From: Spirochaetales bacterium
Lineage (GTDB): Bacteria; Spirochaetota; Leptospiria; Leptospirales; Leptonemataceae
DNA: 64,000 nucleotides
NCBI GenBank assembly: GCA_015075425.1
Contig: JABTUL010000001.1
Span: forward strand, 2,046,001-2,110,000
Direction: 5' to 3'
Shown: positions 24,864 through 33,522 of the stretch, piece by piece
How positions within the stretch are numbered: position 1 is the stretch's first letter
Layout of the letters: each line of letters starts with the position of its first letter
Position numbers and translations under genes: made by a program
Notes under the pieces: generated by a model
What the model saw: the letters and a program-made list of their open reading frames with translations, nothing else
Told to the model about the DNA's origin: nothing
The model's database searches: none

Positions 24864-26053
24864 TCGGCTTCCGCTGCCCGGCTGGAGGGAAGGGCTGCTG
24901 CCAGCCTAACTCCGGTCCATTCGGCGAACTGGCGGCAAAATTCTTTCCAGTGCCGGCGAAACGAGCCCTCATTGGATGCGAACTTCAAGCATCGGGAACG
25001 ATAATCGGTCAGATCAGCGAGAATCGCTACTACTGCTTCCGGGATTTCCGACGGGTGATTTACCTGCTTGCCCAGTGCTTCCCTATCAACAAAGGCAAGT
25101 GACGGGAAATCAGACGCGATTACCGGTGTGCCACACACCAGACTGCGCATCAGCTTCCCGGAAGAAAAGCCAACCTCAAACAGATTGGGGCCTGTATTGC
25201 GGTACAGGGCCAGAGTTATTGCACTGTAAGCGACCAGCGAATTTAATTCGCCTGCAGAGAGAGGCTTCCGGTTCCAGAATACCCGTCCGGGTAATGACAG
25301 GTGATCGTACTGGGACAAATCCTTTTCCACTCGAGACTGCACAACAAGAACGGTCTCCTTCGGCCAGTAGGCCACCGTGGACAGAATTTCCGGGATTTGT
25401 GCCCAATCGCTAACTGAACCGGCATGCAAGATCGGAACAGATCCAGGGGGTAGCCCGAGGCGGGCATGCCAGTCTATATTCTCAATAGCCAGGGCAGTCG
25501 GCGCATTAGGCAGAACACTGAACGGCTTTTGCCCTTCTACCCCCAATTCGCGCGCAGCGGTTGCGATGCGGGCAGAATCGGGAACCACGATTGCGGATAC
25601 CTGCTGCATGGCCGCTTTCTCGAGAAACGCCCATCTGCCTTTGGGCCAGCCGCTGGGATATTCTTCGTTCAGGTACACCAGTGGTACTGGCCGGGTCCGA
25701 TCATTCAAAGCAGCAGCAGAAACAATGCCCTTTTGACTGACACCAAAGATGCAATCGTAATCAGAGGTAGCAAACTTGGAAAGGAGCTTTCTCCCTATCC
25801 TTTGCCACCGGCGGCCCAGAAGAGATTCATGGGCCTCCTGGTAGTGGATCTTCACCCGTTCCGGGAGCAATACCTGATAGTTGGGGGACGGAACTTCCCA
25901 GAGAAAAAGATCAATATTCCAACCAGCTGAAACAAGCGCTTGAACTGTTTCGAGGGCGAAAGGCATCGTCTCCAGGCGCCCAGTGTGGGGATGATAGGGC
26001 TGATACACAAAGGCAATACGATTGTTCCGATGTCCCGATTCTCCTATGAGCAT
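24860..26053 (-). CDS. GT4-type glycosyltransferase
   Basis: 397 residues from ATG 26053, one base after the upstream stop. Visible: IAFVYQPYHPHTGRLETMPF, YDCIFGVSQKGIVSAA, SAIVVPDSARIATAARELG, VPILHAGSVSDWAQIPEIL, and NLFEVGFSSGKLMRSLVCGTPVIASDFPSL in the donor-binding half. The pattern is GT-B, divergent GT4 (the EGFG box reads EVGFSSGKL). Part of the overlapping 22834-26053 glycosyltransferase trio. Confidence 0.78.
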   Translation of the reverse strand: MLIGESGHRNNRIAFVYQPYHPHTGRLETMPFALETVQALVSAGWNIDLFLWEVPSPNYQVLLPERVKIHYQEAHESLLGRRWQRIGRKLLSKFATSDYDCIFGVSQKGIVSAAALNDRTRPVPLVYLNEEYPSGWPKGRWAFLEKAAMQQVSAIVVPDSARIATAARELGVEGQKPFSVLPNAPTALAIENIDWHARLGLPPGSVPILHAGSVSDWAQIPEILSTVAYWPKETVLVVQSRVEKDLSQYDHLSLPGRVFWNRKPLSAGELNSLVAYSAITLALYRNTGPNLFEVGFSSGKLMRSLVCGTPVIASDFPSLAFVDREALGKQVNHPSEIPEAVVAILADLTDYRSRCLKFASNEGSFRRHWKEFCRQFAEWTGVRLAAALPSSRAAEAE

Positions 26054-26054
26054 G

Positions 26055-26819
26055 TCACTTCGTTGCTTCAGCCCACTGCTCTGGAGTTGCGTATAGATTT
26101 GATTCACGGAAAATCCCGTTCCGCTTGACAAAAGCAAGATCCAGCTGCGCAAGCGCATTATCGAGCAAGCGATAGTTTTTACCGATTACATCGTACAGGG
26201 CGAAATCGCGTTGCTTCATAAATTCAATCACGTCCTCCACTAAAGGCGCTCCCCTGTAGAACTCAAACAGAGATGCCTCAAGTAGTACATATTCTGTCTC
26301 CAAAAGCAGCGAGCCGGCTCCCTTCAGGACTTCCAGTTCATTGCCCTGTGTATCAATCTTGAGCAAAAAAGGTCCCGAACAACCAAGCTTGGTACAGACT
26401 TCCTCCAGAGTGACGATATCGACGTTCCGTTTCTGGCCATCGAATTCCTCCATCTGCTCTTTTAACAGGCTTGAGCCGTGCAGGTGATCACTGTGAACAT
26501 TGATGAAGGCCTGTCCGCTACTACTGCCGACAGCTGCTTGAATCCATTGCATTCGGGGGTATACTTTCAGCAGAGCCTCCAATGAATCTTTATGCTCATG
26601 TAAAGGCTCAAAAAGTATATGCCGGGCTCCCGGGAAAGCTGAGTAGAGAACTGGAGTTCCGCTTCCGGCACCCACGTCCAGAACGGTCACCGGCGAATAG
26701 AAACGAGCGACCTGTTGTAAGCACCCGGGAAGCGATCCCCGGGGTTTCCGGTCCTTTTGCTCCGTTACACCGACAGGTCTCCTGACAGCGTTGATTACGG
26801 ATCGAATGAGCTGTTTCAT
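26055..26819 (-). CDS. FkbM-family methyltransferase
   Basis: 254 residues. SAM site VTVLDVGAGSGTPVLYSAF, acidic loop ILFEPLHEHKDSLEAL, AVGSSSGQAFINV and the FkbM signature LLKIDTQGNELEVLKGA followed by EYVLLEASLFEFYRG. FkbM enzymes are O-methyltransferases often found in LPS and capsule loci, where they make methylated sugars. It lies 6 bases after the aminotransferase stop and one base before the next gene. Confidence 0.9.
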   Translation of the reverse strand: MKQLIRSVINAVRRPVGVTEQKDRKPRGSLPGCLQQVARFYSPVTVLDVGAGSGTPVLYSAFPGARHILFEPLHEHKDSLEALLKVYPRMQWIQAAVGSSSGQAFINVHSDHLHGSSLLKEQMEEFDGQKRNVDIVTLEEVCTKLGCSGPFLLKIDTQGNELEVLKGAGSLLLETEYVLLEASLFEFYRGAPLVEDVIEFMKQRDFALYDVIGKNYRLLDNALAQLDLAFVKRNGIFRESNLYATPEQWAEATK

Positions 26820-26825
26820 TTGGGA

Positions 26826-27947
26826 TTATACTGATTGCAGGACTTGTTTTAGCGTGAAAACAGTCCGATCGATTTGTTCCGGAGTCAAAGCTAAACCACT
26901 GGGCAAATACAGTCCACGAATGGAAATATGTTCTGCCACCGGATACGTTTGACTGCCGAAAAGGCCCATCCGCTGAAATACCGGTTGCTTGTGGATCGGC
27001 CAGAAGAAGGGGCGCGTTCCGATTCCTTCCCGTGCAAGGTGCGCTGCAACTTCTTTAGCATCCGGAAACGCCGGATCTTCAAGAACGATGCCGTATACCC
27101 AGTAAATATTCTCGGCATAGTCTGCCCGGGGTTTTGGAAGCTGCAGTCCCGGTACATTTTTAAGTTTTTCTGTGTAAGCTTTGCCCATCGCCCGCTTTCG
27201 CTCTATAAATCCGTCCACTTGTTCAAGCTGGGCAAGACCAATCGCTGCCTGTAAGTTTGTCATACGAAAATTCCAGCCCAGTTCATCATGAACATACCTC
27301 TGCCGTTCCTGGAAATACAGGTTGCGGGCCAATCGACATTTTTCTGCAAGTTGCGGGTCATCGGTTACCACCATACCACCTTCACCCGTCGTTATATGTT
27401 TGTTGGGGTAAAAACTGAAGGTACTGATTTCCCCGAATGAACCACAGGGACGATCACGATAGTTCTGGCCATGCATCTGCGCAGCATCTTCGAGAATCAG
27501 AAGTCCGTAACTCCTGGCGAGGGCCAGCAACGGTTCCATGTCGCATGGCAATCCATAAATATGTACAACCATTATGGCCCGCGTTCGCGGGGTAATGCAT
27601 GCTTCTACCTGAGCTAAATTCATATTCCAGTCATCCGGATTGCAATCAACCACCACCGGTGTGGCACCAGCACGGACAATGGATGCCGCGCAAGAAATGA
27701 TGGTAAACGTGGGGAGTATGACTTCATCGCCGGCCTTGAGGCCCAGAGCGTGAACGGCTGCATCGATAGCCGCAGACCCGTTACAGACGGCTATGCCGTG
27801 CTTTCGGCCCACACGTGCTGCGAATCTTTCTTCGAATTCCCGAACGAAGGGGCCCTCCGAAGAAATCCAGCCCGTTTCAATGCATTCAAGCAGCAACTCT
27901 TTCTCGCGCCCCTGAAAGAGGGGCTCATTTACAGGTATGAAATCCAA
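26826..27947 (-). CDS. DegT/DnrJ/EryC1 aminotransferase, perosamine-synthase-like
   Basis: 373 residues. PLP landmarks: VCNGSAAIDAAVHAL, ILEDAAQMHGQ, and FSFYPNKHITTGEGGMVV with the Schiff-base lysine. The opening IPVNEPLFQGREKELLLECIETGW and the KHITTGEGGM tail recall GDP-perosamine synthase (4-aminotransferase). No GDP-mannose dehydratase lies in the window, so the keto-sugar substrate would have to come from elsewhere. It starts at a TTG (27947) with GGGGA upstream; no ATG is available near the conserved start. Confidence 0.85.
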   Translation of the reverse strand: MDFIPVNEPLFQGREKELLLECIETGWISSEGPFVREFEERFAARVGRKHGIAVCNGSAAIDAAVHALGLKAGDEVILPTFTIISCAASIVRAGATPVVVDCNPDDWNMNLAQVEACITPRTRAIMVVHIYGLPCDMEPLLALARSYGLLILEDAAQMHGQNYRDRPCGSFGEISTFSFYPNKHITTGEGGMVVTDDPQLAEKCRLARNLYFQERQRYVHDELGWNFRMTNLQAAIGLAQLEQVDGFIERKRAMGKAYTEKLKNVPGLQLPKPRADYAENIYWVYGIVLEDPAFPDAKEVAAHLAREGIGTRPFFWPIHKQPVFQRMGLFGSQTYPVAEHISIRGLYLPSGLALTPEQIDRTVFTLKQVLQSV

Positions 27948-27959
27948 CGTCCCCTGCCA

Positions 27960-28910
27960 TCAAACTGGCACTTCCTGCCAGGGTTGCTTCTTAATCCATT
28001 CTACTCGATCGTTGCGTTCCGGGTGATCAAGACGTAATCCCCCCGGGGAAACTGCGCAGCACTCCTCAACACTACGTTCCGGGAAGCTCTTCTGCCCCAA
28101 ATCATCTCGCATAAAAAACGCATTAAATCCACGTCTCTCCATGCCAACAAGCCTGTATCCTTTGCGGCGACCCAGTCGGACAAATGCAGCCAGAGAGGCT
28201 CCGCAGTAGTGTTCGTAAGTAGTCGTATCCAGCTGGCAAACAAAGGATGGATCGTAGGGTATCGTCAACGCCTCGGTGGGTCCCCAGATCGTATTAGTCT
28301 CTACAACAACAACGCGTGGATTTGCGACTGTAATGGCATCCCAGAGCCAGTAATCGTTGCCATCCACGTCGATCGAGAGCAAATCCAGATCACCACCCAT
28401 CCCATGTTCTGAAAGTAGAGAATTGACATTTTCGCGTGTGACCCAGGCCTGGACAAGCTGGGGAGGCATCAACCGGGTGCGGCGTTCTTTTGCATAAAAC
28501 GTCAACCCCCGATCAATCCGTGACCTGTCTCCATCCACAAGCAGTCCCCTCCAACCATGGTTAATTATTAGATTTGCTGAATTGCACTCGATCCCGTCGC
28601 CCGCGCAAATTTCTGCAGCACGCCGACTGCCTTCGCCAATAATAGAAAATATGTATAATAAAATTCCGTCTTCATCGTTCTGAGAGTAAGCCTTGAACCC
28701 TTCACGGATGAAGTCCACTGAATGCAGTTGACGCCCGGGGCTGCAAAATGCTTCCATCAGGCATTTCTGGGCAACTTGTTCTATTCCCATTGACCGACGA
28801 TAAACATCAGTCAACGGTGCCAATCCTGAATGGGATCGCGTCTGTGATAGACGCTCGGCAACAGCGCGGGCGATACGGTCGAGAAAACGCAGTACCAGCC
28901 CCTTGATCAT
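27960..28910 (-). CDS. FkbM-like methyltransferase-fold protein, paralogue 2
   Basis: 316 residues from ATG 28910, which overlaps the upstream methyltransferase stop (ATGA). Motifs parallel 21894-22844 in order: YSQNDEDGILLYIFS, EICAGDGIECNSANL, HGWRGLLVDGDRS, RENVNSLLSEHG, LLSIDVDGNDYWLWDAI, WGPTEALTIPYDPSF and YCGASLAAFVRL. AGDG here may be the SAM loop. Likely a sugar O-methyltransferase of an FkbM-related family; no closer assignment is possible by eye. Confidence 0.68.
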   Translation of the reverse strand: MIKGLVLRFLDRIARAVAERLSQTRSHSGLAPLTDVYRRSMGIEQVAQKCLMEAFCSPGRQLHSVDFIREGFKAYSQNDEDGILLYIFSIIGEGSRRAAEICAGDGIECNSANLIINHGWRGLLVDGDRSRIDRGLTFYAKERRTRLMPPQLVQAWVTRENVNSLLSEHGMGGDLDLLSIDVDGNDYWLWDAITVANPRVVVVETNTIWGPTEALTIPYDPSFVCQLDTTTYEHYCGASLAAFVRLGRRKGYRLVGMERRGFNAFFMRDDLGQKSFPERSVEECCAVSPGGLRLDHPERNDRVEWIKKQPWQEVPV

Positions 28911-29704
28911 AGGTTTCCGGACTCTTCCTGGTTTGTTTTCCGCCGGGCAACATAGCAAACGCCCCAGGTGCTCGCCCCAGGTGCCGAGCCAACAAGCCAT
29001 TCTTCATGATGCAGAAGCTGCATATCCGCCTGATCGAGAAATAGTTCAATCTCAGGCGTAAATAAGTAGCGCATCTTGTGTGTTTCACGCATCTCAGTAC
29101 AATGTCCCGTCAGCCGATCACAGATTAGCACTGTATAGTTGACATCAATACAGTTCTGATCCAGGTATACAACGGGCTCGGCCAGACGGAGCACCTTGAT
29201 AGCATCATCTTGCAGATGCTTCGCTCTGGTCTCGGCCCCTATTTGAATGACGGCCGGCCCGTACCAGACATCAAAAAGAAATAGACCTCCTGGCTTGAGA
29301 TGATCCCTTGTATTTCTAAATACTTTTTGTATATCCGCATTTAACGTAAGGTAGCTCACGACATGAAAAAGAGAAATTACCGCGTCGTACTGCGCATCAG
29401 CTCGATAATCTCGAATATCGCCGGCTTCAAAAGTGAGGTGCGAGGCCACCGAAGGCGGCAAACGCTCCTGCCTTCGCAGGCTTTCGGTCAGCATCTCAGA
29501 ACTGCGCTCAATTCCGTGAATGGTGTACCCTTGATGGGCCAACTGTTCAGCGTGCCTACCCGTTCCGGAACCAAGCTCCAGAATACTCTGAACTCCCATC
29601 CCATAGCATTTAATAAGACCAATTACGTAGGCAGCTTCCTCTGGGTAATCTTTATCACGATAAAGCAAATCATAGTACCGTGAATACGCTCCAAAAACCT
29701 CCAT
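28907..29704 (-). CDS. Class I SAM-dependent methyltransferase
   Basis: 265 residues. Opens with AYSRYYDLLYRDKDYPEEA, then the SAM motif SILELGSGTGRHAEQLA, GIERSSEMLTESL (acidic loop), AGDIRDYRADAQYDAVISLFHVVSYL and HLKPGGLFLFDVWYGPAV. Typical of small-molecule/sugar N- or O-methyltransferases. Starts 2 bases after the cupin gene and overlaps the next gene, so it belongs to the same unit. Its neighbour aminotransferase (26826) makes an N-methylated amino sugar conceivable, inference only. Confidence 0.85.
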   Translation of the reverse strand: MEVFGAYSRYYDLLYRDKDYPEEAAYVIGLIKCYGMGVQSILELGSGTGRHAEQLAHQGYTIHGIERSSEMLTESLRRQERLPPSVASHLTFEAGDIRDYRADAQYDAVISLFHVVSYLTLNADIQKVFRNTRDHLKPGGLFLFDVWYGPAVIQIGAETRAKHLQDDAIKVLRLAEPVVYLDQNCIDVNYTVLICDRLTGHCTEMRETHKMRYLFTPEIELFLDQADMQLLHHEEWLVGSAPGASTWGVCYVARRKTNQEESGNL

Positions 29705-29706
29705 AA

Positions 29707-30162
29707 CTAGCCCTTGAATGCCGCGTCCAGACGAATGGTCTCCTGGGCAACGGCTTCGAATCGCGTCTTATCCTGTTCCCCCATGAAAGGACCCTGCTTT
29801 ACTTCAATCATATCGATATCTTCCAGCACCTCAAACCCGTGTCCCCCGGTGATGAGCAGAATAATATCTCCAGCCACAAGCTCCCTGCTGGTTAGATAGG
29901 TCTGTTCCCGTGTATAGAAATCTACCCGCAGTCGTCCACGGCGTATTACGAGGACTTCATTTGTATAAACAATTTCACGAGGTGCGGGTGTGTGGACATG
30001 CGGTGCTATGACCTTACCGGCATCGTGTCGCATAACCGCAACTTGCTGTGATAATTCCCCGGGTGTAAAAAAATGCACTCCTCTCTCCTCAAACTGGTTT
30101 GATATGATCATCGCCAAAAGCTGCGATTCGTGAACAATTCTCTCTACATGATCCATCTGCAT
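29707..30162 (-). CDS. Cupin-fold protein of unknown function
   Basis: 151 residues from ATG 30162, with GAGAG upstream and 11 bases after the previous stop; the frame extends upstream without support. A single beta-rich domain: QQVAVMRHDAGKVIAPHVHTP (cupin motif 1 with two His), EVLVIRRGRLRVDFYT, and GDIILLITGGHGFEVLEDI (motif 2). No enzymatic family recognised. Small cupins in sugar loci are often isomerases or epimerases, but the RmlC and FdtA signatures are missing. Confidence 0.7.
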   Translation of the reverse strand: MQMDHVERIVHESQLLAMIISNQFEERGVHFFTPGELSQQVAVMRHDAGKVIAPHVHTPAPREIVYTNEVLVIRRGRLRVDFYTREQTYLTSRELVAGDIILLITGGHGFEVLEDIDMIEVKQGPFMGEQDKTRFEAVAQETIRLDAAFKG

Positions 30163-30173
30163 AAAAGCTCTCA

Positions 30174-31187
30174 CTATTGATACGGCACTGGGTATCCAGC
30201 ACGTATTTGCGGATCGGAAAGCCAATCGGTCCTCTCAACAAAGGCGCGAAAGGTAGAGTTGAACAGAAGCTTCCACCCAAATTGCATGCCGCGTGTGTGT
30301 CTTTTAACCTGAAAAATTTCCTGGTAGTACTGAGGGCTACTCTTCTTGAGAAGTGCAACTTTCAGGAAGGACTTCAGGGCAGACGCAAGCAAAAGAGACA
30401 GATGACGTACCATCCTGTAATTTCTATTCGGGCTACCCTCAGCCAGAATGGTGTGATACCAAGAATAGAAATCGTTTGCTCCCTGATTTCGGGCACGCTT
30501 TTTAAAGTAGGCTATTTTGAGCCTTTGATTGGGAACAACGTGGTATACTACAGCCTCCGGCACATAGACAATCACTGAGCCAGGAAATTTTCTGAATAGC
30601 TTATATTGAAGTCCAGATTCGCCATCACCCTGCCATTCCGGCCCCATGATACAGGGGTTGTAACCGCCCACAGCAAACAGCTTATCCATTCTTACGGACA
30701 TGTTCACGGCGAAGATCGGTGCTCCGGAAGTAAATTCGAGGCGCACAGAGTCAAAAGGTGATAAACTGATATACTCCTTAAAGTGCTCCACCCACCAGGG
30801 AGGAGCACTTTCATATCGCGGAAGAGTTCTTCCTCCCGTTGCCATTACCCGTGGATCTACATACGGCGTGAGCAATGAACGCAACCACTGCTTTTCAGGA
30901 ATCGCATCATCCTCAATTTGAACATAAATTTCCCCCTGCGCAACGTAAGCCCCAGCGTGTCGCGCGTAATGAAGGCCGACCCGCTCCTCACGCACATATT
31001 GCATCTTTGGCTTCCCCGAGTGTTGTTTTATGAACTCCTGCAGGATGATCTCCGTACCGTCTCGCGAGCTATCCGCAACTATGATTTCGAAATCCTCCGG
31101 TGGGTAGTCTTGAACAATAAGCCCTTCTAAAAGATCAATGATCGCTTTGCCGCGATTCATTGTCGGGATGACAACAGATGCGTACAT
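30174..31187 (-). CDS. GT2-family glycosyltransferase
   Basis: 337 residues. GT-A landmarks: YASVVIPTMNRGKAIIDLL, FEIIVADSSRDGTEIIL, VQIEDDAIPEKQWL (DDxI at the DxD position) and GPEWQGDGESGLQYKLF near the acceptor site. The C-terminal third has basic, partly hydrophobic helices (LSLLLASALKSFLKVALL) that may touch the membrane. ATG start; 6 bases downstream of the epimerase gene. Confidence 0.85.
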   Translation of the reverse strand: MYASVVIPTMNRGKAIIDLLEGLIVQDYPPEDFEIIVADSSRDGTEIILQEFIKQHSGKPKMQYVREERVGLHYARHAGAYVAQGEIYVQIEDDAIPEKQWLRSLLTPYVDPRVMATGGRTLPRYESAPPWWVEHFKEYISLSPFDSVRLEFTSGAPIFAVNMSVRMDKLFAVGGYNPCIMGPEWQGDGESGLQYKLFRKFPGSVIVYVPEAVVYHVVPNQRLKIAYFKKRARNQGANDFYSWYHTILAEGSPNRNYRMVRHLSLLLASALKSFLKVALLKKSSPQYYQEIFQVKRHTRGMQFGWKLLFNSTFRAFVERTDWLSDPQIRAGYPVPYQ

Positions 31188-31193
31188 TCCTTG

Positions 31194-32216
31194 CTATATA
31201 GCTCCAGCATCGATTTGCTCTTTCACCCAGGGAATGATTTCATCAAGGGCCACGTCAAGAGGGGTTTGCGCCGTATACTCCAGCTGTTCGGCGGCCTTCC
31301 TGACGTCGGGAACGCGACGCTGGACATCATGCGGATAAGGATCATCGGTCGTATACCGAAATGGATGGCTATCTCCATGAATTTTCTTCCAGATAAGCTC
31401 CGCAAGTTCCAATACTGTTGTCGATACGGACGTTGAGAGATTGTAATCGTTGTTAATGGCTCTCTGAGATTCTACGGCAAGACGAATGCCACGGGCAAGG
31501 TCACCTCCATATGTGTAATGCCGAACCTGATCGCCAGCGCCAAGAATATGCAGTGGATCCTGGCCTTTAAGCACTTTTTGAACAAGATCCGGCACGACGT
31601 GACTCATTGCCAATTTTACATTTCCGGAACGGACTTCGACGTCAGTGATCGCTCGCCGCTCTCCAATTCCGACACAATTAAATGGGCGCACAATCGTATA
31701 GGGCAAACCAAATTGCTCATGGGCACCGCGCGCAAAATATTCTGTAGAGAGTTTCTGAAAGCCATAAGTAGAAGTGGGCGGCGGACATTCAAATTGATGT
31801 CCTTCCGGGGTTGGAAAAACTGTCGCGTTTTCAAAAACCATACTCGAAGACATGACCGTTATCTTCTGCAGCTTTCCATTTTTCCAGGCGTAGATGGCAG
31901 AATCAAAGGAGGACGCAGTAATACGCTCATTCTCTGCAACCAGGTCGTAGGCGAAAGCGTGAAAATAGGAGATTCCACCGATCATGGCGGCACCGGCGAC
32001 AAAGTGATCACAATCATGGAGAAGTTTTTTCAGAATATCTACATCCTTAGCATCACCTCTGACGAATTCATAGTGTGGATGATCATCATAGCTTTTCTTC
32101 ACGTCCCCGTATTTAGATAGATTATCAAGTCCGACAACCTTCCACCCAGCATTAAGGAAATCTTGTATTAGATACCCGGCAATGAATCCTTTGGCCCCGC
32201 TCACAAGCACTTTCAT
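31194..32216 (-). CDS. NAD-dependent nucleotide-sugar epimerase/dehydratase
   Basis: 340 residues, extended SDR. ATG 32216 gives MKVLVSGAKGFIAGYLIQDF (GxxGxxG) and overlaps the upstream stop (ATGA). Also LDNLSKYGDVKKS, VMSSSMVFEN, STYGFQKLSTEYF with Tyr-x3-Lys, and VRPFNCVGIGERRA. GalE-like and GDP-mannose-epimerase-like features; the substrate is probably a UDP- or GDP-sugar. It directly follows the nucleotide-sugar dehydrogenase, so it may epimerise a uronic acid sugar nucleotide. Confidence 0.85.
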   Translation of the reverse strand: MKVLVSGAKGFIAGYLIQDFLNAGWKVVGLDNLSKYGDVKKSYDDHPHYEFVRGDAKDVDILKKLLHDCDHFVAGAAMIGGISYFHAFAYDLVAENERITASSFDSAIYAWKNGKLQKITVMSSSMVFENATVFPTPEGHQFECPPPTSTYGFQKLSTEYFARGAHEQFGLPYTIVRPFNCVGIGERRAITDVEVRSGNVKLAMSHVVPDLVQKVLKGQDPLHILGAGDQVRHYTYGGDLARGIRLAVESQRAINNDYNLSTSVSTTVLELAELIWKKIHGDSHPFRYTTDDPYPHDVQRRVPDVRKAAEQLEYTAQTPLDVALDEIIPWVKEQIDAGAI

Positions 32217-33463
32217 GTCAGCAAACCATCCTTCAGGGCAAAAGCCTCCGCGTCGGCCATGGCCGGTCGCGGTACAACGTTCCATATATCAACGACTTCT
32301 TTACCCCGGCTATCCAGTTGGCGGTAATCACGATGTGGTGCCCCAATGACAAGGATATCCGCCCAGTCGATAAGATCATCAAGCTGCAAAAACGCTTCAT
32401 CTTCTACATACGGATCTGAGCAGGCAACTCCGGCCGCTTCTATTCTGAGCAATTTACGAAGTTTATAGGAAAGAGATTGGCGATTGTCATCAGAGTCCGC
32501 TTTGAAGGCCATGCCCAGGATACCTACCTTCATTTTCCGTAATTTATACTTTTTTTTCATTTCCCGTACAAGAAAATCCGGCAAACCCTCGTTTACCAGC
32601 ATAGCACTATGCCCCAGAAAGAAAGTGTTTCTGGCGAATGCTGATAGCTGCATGGTATCCTTAAAAAGGCACGGTCCCGCAGCAAACCCGGGCCCGGGGA
32701 ATCCTGCTGTGCGCCTGTAGTTGTGGGTCATGCTCTTGTAGATGCGATGAAAGTCAGCACCATATTCTTCAGCAATCATGTAAAATTGATTTGCTATCGC
32801 AAATTGCAGGTACCGCCAGGAGTTGGTGAATATCTTGGCCAATTCAGCTTCAAGAGGTTTCAGAAACAGGATATCTCTGGTTAGCAACTGAAATTTCTGG
32901 GCAGCGCGACGAACGCCATTCTCCTCGTAACCCGCTATGATCTGCGGTAGAGTATGAAGCTCCTCCATAGCTTTTCCCTCTGCGATTCTCTCCGGGCAAA
33001 AACAAACCTGAATCCCGGGCAGGCGTTGGTGTAAAAAATCGCGAATTGCATCCGTGGAACCTGGAAAAACAGTGCTTCGCAATAAAATAAGTTGCTCCTG
33101 CCGGAGGTAAGGCAGAATGCCTTCAAAAAAAAGTAGCATCGCTTCATAACTGGGATTGAGAAATTCGTCTACCGGCGTTCCGATGACCACAAGAATCACA
33201 TCCGATTCAGCAATGACCTGCGGATCCGTTGTAGCATGCAATGTACGACCTACGACCTCTGAGAGAACGTCTGCTGCTCCGGCTTCGCGAAAAGGCATTT
33301 CCCCATTAGCAATTTGGGCAACGCTCTTCTCATTTATATCGCAGACTACGGTTCTCTGCCCAGCGGCAGCCCAGGCTATACTTATTGGCAAGCCCGCCCG
33401 TCCGGCGCCACCAATAATGCAGATATCGAACTTGTTCAACGGGAAATCACCGGGAGGAAGCAC
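32213..33463 (-). CDS. UDP-glucose/GDP-mannose 6-dehydrogenase family enzyme
   Basis: 416 residues. Three domains: N-terminal Rossmann (DICIIGGAGRAGLPISIAWA), central (AKIFTNSWRYLQFAIANQF), and C-terminal (VGILGMAFKADSDDNRQSLSYKL). The catalytic cysteine is in FAAGPCLFKD. It oxidises C6 of a nucleotide sugar to a uronate, as UDP-ManNAc or UDP-Glc dehydrogenases do; the GGAGRAG loop is slightly unlike the usual GxGYVG. The GTG at 33463 starts the longest frame; a TTG at 33439 (MNKFDICIIGG) has GGTGA upstream and fits a possible promoter at 33475. Confidence 0.88.
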   Translation of the reverse strand: MLPPGDFPLNKFDICIIGGAGRAGLPISIAWAAAGQRTVVCDINEKSVAQIANGEMPFREAGAADVLSEVVGRTLHATTDPQVIAESDVILVVIGTPVDEFLNPSYEAMLLFFEGILPYLRQEQLILLRSTVFPGSTDAIRDFLHQRLPGIQVCFCPERIAEGKAMEELHTLPQIIAGYEENGVRRAAQKFQLLTRDILFLKPLEAELAKIFTNSWRYLQFAIANQFYMIAEEYGADFHRIYKSMTHNYRRTAGFPGPGFAAGPCLFKDTMQLSAFARNTFFLGHSAMLVNEGLPDFLVREMKKKYKLRKMKVGILGMAFKADSDDNRQSLSYKLRKLLRIEAAGVACSDPYVEDEAFLQLDDLIDWADILVIGAPHRDYRQLDSRGKEVVDIWNVVPRPAMADAEAFALKDGLLT

Positions 33464-33474
33464 TCATTTTCCAA

Positions 33475-33480
33475 ATTATA
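33475..33480 (-). promoter_or_regulatory. Candidate -10 box in the largest internal gap
   Basis: TATAAT on the minus strand, in the 59-base gap 33464-33522, the longest gap of the minus-strand run. No good -35 at 16-18 bases (TCAATT at 18 is poor). It would serve the dehydrogenase if that gene starts at the TTG at 33439. Confidence 0.25.
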
Positions 33481-33522
33481 CTCCAGTCAAGTCGTTCCAA
33501 TTGATAAATGCCCTTCATTCTT

